From an uncultured Phycisphaera sp. (GTDB taxonomy: Bacteria > Planctomycetota > Phycisphaerae > Phycisphaerales > SM1A02), in assembly GCA_937919685.1 (NCBI GenBank), contig CALFOM010000119.1, positions 1 through 59,415 of the forward strand: a stretch of 59,415 nucleotides of DNA, read 5' to 3'. The notes beneath the pieces were generated by a model that ran no database searches, was not told where the DNA came from, and was given only the letters and a program-made list of their open reading frames with translations. Of this stretch, positions 53,798-59,415 are shown one piece after another (within the stretch, counting starts at the first letter, position 1; each line of letters opens with the position of its first letter). A program made the translations under genes and the position numbers.

Positions 53798-55819
53798 ATG
53801 CATTTGAAGATTGGCTGTTTGATTGCGGTGTTCTGCACCGTCGTCGTGGCGACCGCATGCGCCCAGAATTCGCCGTCGGTTCCGGTGACTCCAGAGCAGG
53901 GGCCAGCAGCCGTCGCGCCGACTCCACCCTGGCCGGTGCTTCTTGGCGCGAGGGTGATGCTCTGCGAGCGGAATCGTCCGGTCGCATCTCGCGTTGTGCT
54001 CGTTCCGGATGCGGCGACCTATCTCGAGCAGATCTCGAAATGGTCTCCCCTCGGGCAGTGGCCGGTGCTCTTCGAAGACGATCCAGGGACCTCGCAGTTC
54101 ATTCGCGCGTTTCAGCCTGATGAGATTCTGGTCGTCCCAGCGACCGAGCGTCGTCTGCCCGAGGAACTCGAATCGCGGCAACGACTCGCCACGGCGGTTG
54201 CGAAGATCTCCTTTGGTGCCACCGACCCGCGGATCGGATTCCGGGAGTACTACGAGAAACTCGGCTGGCGTCCACCCGGCTTTGTGGTGACATCCATGGA
54301 CGACCCGGCGTGGACCGCGGGCGTGGCGCTCGCCGCGGGAAGAGGATTGCCGCTGGTCTTCGTGGATGGAGATTTCGGCGGGCCGAACCAAGAACTTCCA
54401 GCGACGAGGCTCCGTGAACTCGAACTCATGATTCGCGACGGCGCTCGGTCCACGGGATACGAATGGTCCGCACTCGGCGATGATCTCGATGCGGTGGCGG
54501 TCTGCCGGTCGCTTCCCGGACGATGCCGAATGGACGTGCCGGTGGCAGCACAGGTAAGACTGCAAGGTCGCGGGCCGGGCGACGGGCCGTACGCCACGAT
54601 GGATGCACTCTGCCGCAACGACGACGGGCAGCGTTGGGGGTATGCGGGTTGGATCTTCGGTGACGAGGGACGAGCCGCGGTGATGGCGATGAGTTCGATC
54701 TTTCTGGACCGTCGGAACATCTGGATGTTCTCCGGCTACGAGAAGGAAGGGCAGTGGAACGTCTATGAAGTGTCGAAGCCGGCGGGGCGCCTCGCCGAAC
54801 TCGGGTACGCCTCGCTCTTCTTCGAGACTGGCGACGCCGATCTCGCGTCTTGGCTGAGGCTCCTTCGGGGGGCGATCCCCGCCGACGTCCTCTTCATGAA
54901 CTCACATGGCTCGCCCACGCTCTTTCATGTCAGCGGGAATCAGCGTGCGTATCCACAGGACATTCCGTTCTCGGAAAAACCGCTTGCGCTCCAGATGATT
55001 CATTCGTTCTCCCTCAAACAACCGGCCACTCCCGACACCGTCGGTGGTCGTTTCCTCGAACGCGGGGTCTATGCGTACGTCGGAAGCGTTGATGAGCCGT
55101 ACTTGAGCGCCTTCATTCCGCCCAGCCTGGTAGTTGAACGGCTCGCGGCAGGCGTCCCATTCTTGCTGGCCGGACGGTACTGGCCTGGGGGAGGCATCAT
55201 GAACGGTGTCTGGAAGATCACGGCGATCGGGGATCCGTTCATGCAGGCGATTCCCCCGCAGTTGCGCGTCATCAAGCCGGCGGTGGATGCGCCTGCCATT
55301 CAGGGTGGGGTCGATCTGCTGGATCTGGCGAAAGCGGCGATGGCGGCAACCAAGACCGACCCGATGCAAGGGGCGGAGGCCATTCGATTGCTCGAATTGC
55401 TTGGGCGGGACAAGATCGCCGTGCAGGTCTGGAAGAACATCGAATCATCGGATGATCAGCCGGCGATCGCGGCGGCGGCCGCGGAAGTGATCGGGTCGTT
55501 GTTCCGCGAGAAGGACTGGCCTGAGTTTCTGGAGGCCTATCGTCGTCTCTCTCGGGAGAATCGCAGCCGCGATTCGCAAGACATGCTCTGGCACCTGGCG
55601 ACGCCGCGTTTGAACAGCATCTCCGATCCCGCCACCATCGCCTTCCTGTCTGCGGAGGTTCGCTCGCCGATGCCCGCGGTGGATCTGGAGCGATTGATGC
55701 CGCACCTCGATCGCGTACTCGGAAGGGGGGCCGGCCGTGCCGCGGTGCAGCGCTGCCTCGAGGATGAGTCGGACGGTTCGTCTCGCAAGGCCTTGCAGGC
55801 GTTGCTCGTGAAGAAGTGA
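53798..55819 (+). CDS. Secreted C25-like (gingipain-fold) protein, catalytic Cys apparently replaced
   Basis: 673 residues from ATG 53798, which opens a signal peptide (MHLKIGCLIAVFCTVVVATA, cleavage near ACAQ). A TTG two codons upstream has the better-placed GGGAG and is an alternative start. A catalytic-like His lies in VLFMNSHGSPTLFHV. The block LQMIHSFSLKQPATPDTVGG, then RFLERGVYAYVGSVDEPYL, and AIGDPF match the order seen in C25/caspase-fold peptidases, where SC-x-G is expected at HSFS. The Cys is thus missing, so it may be inactive or use Ser. A helical-repeat tail (510-673) follows. The family assignment is by pattern only. Confidence 0.6.
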   Translation: MHLKIGCLIAVFCTVVVATACAQNSPSVPVTPEQGPAAVAPTPPWPVLLGARVMLCERNRPVASRVVLVPDAATYLEQISKWSPLGQWPVLFEDDPGTSQFIRAFQPDEILVVPATERRLPEELESRQRLATAVAKISFGATDPRIGFREYYEKLGWRPPGFVVTSMDDPAWTAGVALAAGRGLPLVFVDGDFGGPNQELPATRLRELELMIRDGARSTGYEWSALGDDLDAVAVCRSLPGRCRMDVPVAAQVRLQGRGPGDGPYATMDALCRNDDGQRWGYAGWIFGDEGRAAVMAMSSIFLDRRNIWMFSGYEKEGQWNVYEVSKPAGRLAELGYASLFFETGDADLASWLRLLRGAIPADVLFMNSHGSPTLFHVSGNQRAYPQDIPFSEKPLALQMIHSFSLKQPATPDTVGGRFLERGVYAYVGSVDEPYLSAFIPPSLVVERLAAGVPFLLAGRYWPGGGIMNGVWKITAIGDPFMQAIPPQLRVIKPAVDAPAIQGGVDLLDLAKAAMAATKTDPMQGAEAIRLLELLGRDKIAVQVWKNIESSDDQPAIAAAAAEVIGSLFREKDWPEFLEAYRRLSRENRSRDSQDMLWHLATPRLNSISDPATIAFLSAEVRSPMPAVDLERLMPHLDRVLGRGAGRAAVQRCLEDESDGSSRKALQALLVKK

Positions 55820-55849
55820 CCGATTTGCTCCGCGGGTTGACGGGTGATG

Positions 55850-56812
55850 TCATTCGGTGATGGCCGGCTCTTCCAGCACCTTTGGTTCTGGTGTTTTTCC
55901 CCCGGTCACTCGTTCCCGCAGTCGCCGACGGTGGACTTCGAGCGAAGGTTTGATCGTGGCCAGCAGTTCATCTGCCGCGAGAATTTCGTCGATGGCGGCG
56001 ACCAGTGCGATCAAGCCGTCGAGTGAGGGATGAAGTCGATCAGAGAGAATCAGTGTCGCGGCATCGCTCGCGGTCCAGGTCTGCCCCGCGATCTCGAAAG
56101 CCTCACCCTTGCGAAGTCGCTCGATTAACTCCCGCAATGGGAAGAACCTCGCATTCGGTCGAGCCGCCACCCACGCCCGGATCCGGTCATTCGCACGCTG
56201 TTGTGCTTCTGGAGAAGGAACCTGGCTCTGACGGAGCATTCGACCCACGGCACTGGACATGTCAGGGATGTCACCGACCAGGATCGGGCCTTCGATGCGG
56301 TCGAGTTGGGCGAGCCCAACCTCGAGGAGCGCCAGCCGATCCTCGACGGTCCGAATCCGGGCGTTCTCGACGCCGACGGTTCCGAAGGTGAACCAAAACA
56401 GATAGTCGATCGCGAGCGTCATGTCCGGTTTTGATTGGATCGCCCGATTGACCAGCCGTGTTCCGATTCCCGAGGGATTCGAAAAGAATGCCGCGGTGCC
56501 GAGATCGATCACAACCACCTCCTCGCCGCTGGCGATTCGGAGCAACTTGGCGAGCGATATTCCCGACGGGCTCGAGCCCGGTTCATCTTTCCGAGTGAAG
56601 TAGACCCCGTATCCCGCGGAGGCGCTGGCGCCAATGATGGCAATCCGTGAGATCCGTCGGTTGGGATTCGTGGGATCAGCGGTGTCAGTCTCAACTGCCG
56701 GGGTCGATGGCGAAGCCGCCTGACCCGAAGCGATCGAAACGAGGGAGCCACTGGTGAGCAGCGCGAAGGTCAGAAAAAGATGCGTGAATCGATGGAAAGG
56801 CGATTCGGCCAT
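55850..56812 (-). CDS. Secreted SGNH/GDSL-hydrolase-like protein
   Basis: 320 residues. The signal peptide (LFLTFALLTSGSLVSIASGQ, cut near GQA) leads to block I IAIIGASASAGYGVYF (GxS in place of GDS), a central Asn-poor region (PDMTLAIDYLFWFTFG), GDIPDMSS, and block V DRLHPSLDGL with the Asp-x-x-His pair. Such proteins are esterases acting on acylated sugars or lipids in the envelope. The usual block III Asn is not clear, so activity is uncertain. The stop lies 30 bp from the convergent C25-like stop. Confidence 0.7.
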   Translation of the reverse strand: MAESPFHRFTHLFLTFALLTSGSLVSIASGQAASPSTPAVETDTADPTNPNRRISRIAIIGASASAGYGVYFTRKDEPGSSPSGISLAKLLRIASGEEVVVIDLGTAAFFSNPSGIGTRLVNRAIQSKPDMTLAIDYLFWFTFGTVGVENARIRTVEDRLALLEVGLAQLDRIEGPILVGDIPDMSSAVGRMLRQSQVPSPEAQQRANDRIRAWVAARPNARFFPLRELIERLRKGEAFEIAGQTWTASDAATLILSDRLHPSLDGLIALVAAIDEILAADELLATIKPSLEVHRRRLRERVTGGKTPEPKVLEEPAITE

Positions 56813-56980
56813 TGGAGGCTACTCCGCGTTGATCGTCATTCAGGTCCGGCCTGAGTGTCTGCTTGATACCGCGCGGAACGGTAGACGGGGGCTCGAGACC
56901 TCATCGGTGTGGTCGGTGTGAACCGAGGTGATCTCGTCGAACCACGAACTGTGTCCACTGTTCCTCTGCCGACGGATTCG

Positions 56981-57934
56981 TCAGATCGTCACTTCGAGCC
57001 CGAGGGCCTTGGCCATGGTGGTACCGAGGTCGGCCGGGCTTTCCGCCACGTCGACTCCGCAGGCCTTGAACGCCGCGATTTTCGCATCCGCGGTGTCTTC
57101 GGTACCGCCGATGATGGCTCCGGCATGTCCCATTCGCTTTCCTGGAGGGGCCGTCCGGCCTGCGATGAAGGCCGCCACCGGCTTCTTCGCATGCTCCTTG
57201 ATCCAGTAGGCGGCCTCGATCTCATCGGTGCCGCCGATCTCGCCGATCACGATGATGCCGTCGGTTTCGGGATCACCTTCGAACCGTTCGATGAGATCGA
57301 TGAAACCGGTTCCTCGGACGGGATCGCCGCCGATGCCGACGCAGGTAGTCTGTCCGATCCCGAGCACTGAGGTCTGCCAGACGGCTTCGTAGGTGAGGGT
57401 TCCAGAGCGACTGATCACGCCGACCGCTTTTCCGGTCGATGCATCGGCCTTGGCGGTATGGATGTAGCCGGGCATGATGCCGATCTTGCAGCCACCTTCA
57501 ATGACGGAGTCGGGACCTTCTCCGGAGACTCGTCGGCCAGGCGTGATGACACCCGGGCAGTTGGGACCGATCAGTACCGACCGCGGATACTCGCGGAGGA
57601 TGGCTCTTACTCGCACCATGTCCTGAACCGGAATGCCCTCGGTGATCGCACAGATCACGTGGAGGCCTGCTTCGGCGGCTTCGAGGATCGCGTCGGCCGC
57701 GAACGGCGGCGGCACGAAGATCATCGTGGCGTCGGCCCCGGTCCCGTCGACGGCCTCGCGGACCGTATCGAAGATCGGCAGACCGTTGGCGTCGTGCGTA
57801 CCACCCTTGCCTGGGGTGACTCCGCCCACCATCTGCGTGCCGTAGGCGAGGCAACCCTTGGTGTGGAAGGCTCCAGTGGAGCCGGTGATGCCCTGGCAGA
57901 GGACCTTAGTATTTCCGTCGACGAGAATGGCCAT
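56981..57934 (-). CDS. sucD: Succinyl-CoA synthetase alpha subunit
   Basis: 317 residues. The N-terminal [20 protein letters not shown], CoA-site [20 protein letters not shown], and the phosphohistidine region [20 protein letters not shown] define SucD. It pairs with SucC to make ATP or GTP from succinyl-CoA in the TCA cycle. The beta-subunit gene sucC, normally just upstream, is absent: the neighbour upstream is the divergent purM. The start is ATG 57934. Confidence 0.95.
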   Translation of the reverse strand: MAILVDGNTKVLCQGITGSTGAFHTKGCLAYGTQMVGGVTPGKGGTHDANGLPIFDTVREAVDGTGADATMIFVPPPFAADAILEAAEAGLHVICAITEGIPVQDMVRVRAILREYPRSVLIGPNCPGVITPGRRVSGEGPDSVIEGGCKIGIMPGYIHTAKADASTGKAVGVISRSGTLTYEAVWQTSVLGIGQTTCVGIGGDPVRGTGFIDLIERFEGDPETDGIIVIGEIGGTDEIEAAYWIKEHAKKPVAAFIAGRTAPPGKRMGHAGAIIGGTEDTADAKIAAFKACGVDVAESPADLGTTMAKALGLEVTI

Positions 57935-58090
57935 AGACGTGGAAGGATAGCGGATTCCACGGTCGATTCCGAGTGCCAGAGGCGGGATTTCCGTGAGGCA
58001 GGCATCGGCTCGACTGAGGATCGATCTCCGCGAGGGGGAGAAGTCGTCGCCGGTCCCGGGCGAGCCTCGTCTTCCGTAGAATCGTCCTCC

Positions 58091-59221
58091 ATGTCACCTG
58101 ACCAAGGACCCAGCTCCAGTGCCGCTCCGGACCCTTCCGGATCCTCCGCGTCCACCACGGGCGGGATGACCTACGCTGGAGCCGGCGTCGACATCGATGC
58201 GGGCGACGAAGTGGTGGATCGAATCAAGCCGGTGCTCAAGCGCACGCACGGCCAGCGGGTTATGGGTCTGCACGGGGCGTTCGCGGGCATGTTCCGCCTC
58301 GACTACAACGAGAGTCTCTTCAAGCGAAACTACAAGGATCCGGTACTGGTCGCCTGTACCGATGGCGTCGGCACCAAGGTCATGCTCGCGATCGAGATGA
58401 ACCGGCTCGACACGATCGGCATTGATTGTGTGGCGATGAACGTCAACGATCTGATCGTTCAAGGTGCCGAGCCGCTGTTCTTCCTCGATTACCTCGGGCT
58501 CTCCAAGGTCGATCCCGCGAAGACCGCAGACATCATCGAGAGCGTTGCGAGGGGATGTGAAATCTCGGGTTGCGCCCTGATCGGCGGCGAGTGTTCCGAG
58601 ATGCCCGACATCTACAAGCCGGGCGATTTCGACATTGCAGGCTTCGCGGTCGGCGTGGTTGAACTCGCACGAGCGACGGATTCGACCCGGATCGAATCAG
58701 GCGACGTGGTACTCGGGCTTGCGTCGAGTGGCGTGCACTCGAACGGCTATACGCTGGTTCGACGGATCGTTGAGGCAAAAGGGCTTGATCTCGGCGCGGT
58801 CTACTCGGATCTCGAGTCGAAACGAACGCTCGGAGATCTCCTCCTCGAACCAACTCGTATCTACGTGAAGTCGATCGTCTCCCTGCTCCGCGGCTACACG
58901 GTCAAGAAGGTCATCACCGGTATGGCTCACATCACCGGCGGCGGCCTACCCGGGAATCTCAACCGAGCGTTGCCCGCCGATGTGGACGCCCTCGTTGATC
59001 GAGCGACCTGGACCGTTCCGCCGCTCTTCGGCTTCCTGCAGAAGCACGGCGAGGTTGCCGCCGACGAGATGGACCGCGTCTTTAACATGGGCGTCGGATA
59101 TTGCCTCATCGTGCGACCGACCTTCGCGGATGCCGTGGCTCGGAAGCTTGAGAAATCGGGCGAGACGGTCTTTCGGATGGGCGAGATCGTCGCCGGCTCG
59201 GGCGCCGTTCGCTATCGCTGA
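58091..59221 (+). CDS. purM: Phosphoribosylformylglycinamidine cyclo-ligase (AIR synthetase)
   Basis: 376 residues from ATG 58091; the longer open frame to 57458 runs antisense to sucD. A Ser/Pro-rich 25-residue tail precedes [20 protein letters not shown], the PurM start. [53 protein letters not shown] and [17 protein letters not shown] are diagnostic. It makes AIR from FGAM with ATP in purine synthesis. Other pur genes are not in the window. Confidence 0.96.
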   Translation: MSPDQGPSSSAAPDPSGSSASTTGGMTYAGAGVDIDAGDEVVDRIKPVLKRTHGQRVMGLHGAFAGMFRLDYNESLFKRNYKDPVLVACTDGVGTKVMLAIEMNRLDTIGIDCVAMNVNDLIVQGAEPLFFLDYLGLSKVDPAKTADIIESVARGCEISGCALIGGECSEMPDIYKPGDFDIAGFAVGVVELARATDSTRIESGDVVLGLASSGVHSNGYTLVRRIVEAKGLDLGAVYSDLESKRTLGDLLLEPTRIYVKSIVSLLRGYTVKKVITGMAHITGGGLPGNLNRALPADVDALVDRATWTVPPLFGFLQKHGEVAADEMDRVFNMGVGYCLIVRPTFADAVARKLEKSGETVFRMGEIVAGSGAVRYR

Positions 59222-59324
59222 ATCGGTCGGTCGAGGCGGGGATCGAGCGACCGTTCTGTTCAACTCGAGAGCCCGAGAGTGGGCTGGTCGTAGATCACCA
59301 GACCGCGTTTCTTGCAGCCTGGTC

Positions 59325-59369
59325 TCTCATGTATCTCATGCATCTCATGTATCTCATGTCTCTCATGAA
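59325..59369 (+). repeat. Five-copy 9-bp tandem repeat (TCTCATGnn)
   Basis: TCTCATGTA, TCTCATGCA, TCTCATGTA, TCTCATGTC and TCTCATGAA run head to tail, with only the last two bases varying. It lies about 100 bp after the purM stop in non-coding sequence. The unit length keeps frame and the tract could vary in copy number by slippage. No gene is seen from 59222 to the window end. Confidence 0.85.
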
Positions 59370-59415
59370 AAGTTGGATCATGGAGTCAGCGAAGCGGCGT
59401 CACTCGCCGCCCGTT

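Noticed and set aside
57458-58090. 211-codon N-terminal extension of purM
   Set aside because: It is antisense to sucD and low quality; the PurM family start fits ATG 58091.
1-59415. tRNA, rRNA, CRISPR, insertion sequence or prophage
   Set aside because: No cloverleaf, regularly spaced repeat array, transposase or integrase was recognised by eye; tRNAscan-SE and a CRISPR finder would be decisive.

Overview
This GC-rich window reads as chromosome of a Phycisphaerae-like planctomycete, or a close relative. The secreted sugar dehydrogenase at 7912-9303 ends in two dockerin-like repeats of the type common in that class. Response regulators carry excisionase-type HTH domains, core genes are present but scattered (split str operon, lone sucD, lone fliN-like gene), and a classical autotransporter implies a diderm envelope. 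Genes are dense and often overlap by 4 bp (ATGA). I found no tRNA, rRNA, CRISPR array or insertion sequence. The placement is inference from content, not a phylogeny.

Layout. 1-14920 (+): 3' part of an autotransporter; nagZ and an M28 peptidase; a PQQ-type sugar dehydrogenase; then a tightly coupled run of DUF1573 lipoprotein, metallophosphoesterase, tsaB, an HTH-receiver regulator, a frameshifted histidine kinase and a pseudo-receiver/GAF protein. 14967-23399 (mixed): psd, a membrane-anchored HTH protein, mutY, the 7TM-HD phosphodiesterase pgpH, a lipoprotein, gatA and gatC. 23556-35774: RND pump pair, Nif3-like protein, PIN-PhoH ATPase, NmrA-type reductase, Bax inhibitor-1 protein, GH15 glycosidase, a small SpoA/FliN protein. 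35917-42859 (-): the fatty-acid/phospholipid block in two units, rpmF-plsX-fabH-fabD-lipoprotein and fabG-acpP-fabF. 42999-48024: rnhA, rpsL, rpsG, a hypothetical protein, a nickel superoxide dismutase, a ThiF/MoeB-type E1-like enzyme, a DinB-like protein. 48126-59415: a large duplicated secreted protein, glpK-glpD, a C25-like secreted protein, an SGNH-like protein, sucD, purM and a 9-bp tandem repeat.

Genes that work together: rpmF/plsX/fabHDG/acpP/fabF link ribosome, fatty-acid and phospholipid synthesis, with psd elsewhere in the window; glpK and glpD form a glycerol catabolic pair; the 12409-14920 genes form a signalling cassette whose kinase is broken as sequenced. No single complete unknown system stands out. 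The strongest leads are: fabG and pgpH, which lack any ATG/GTG/TTG in front of their conserved N-termini but have AUC codons at good Shine-Dalgarno spacing; a Ni-SOD with a long hydrophobic leader and no visible SodX; a membrane-tethered HTH protein with an acidic linker; a C25-like protein whose expected cysteine appears replaced; and an 830-residue protein built from an internal duplication.
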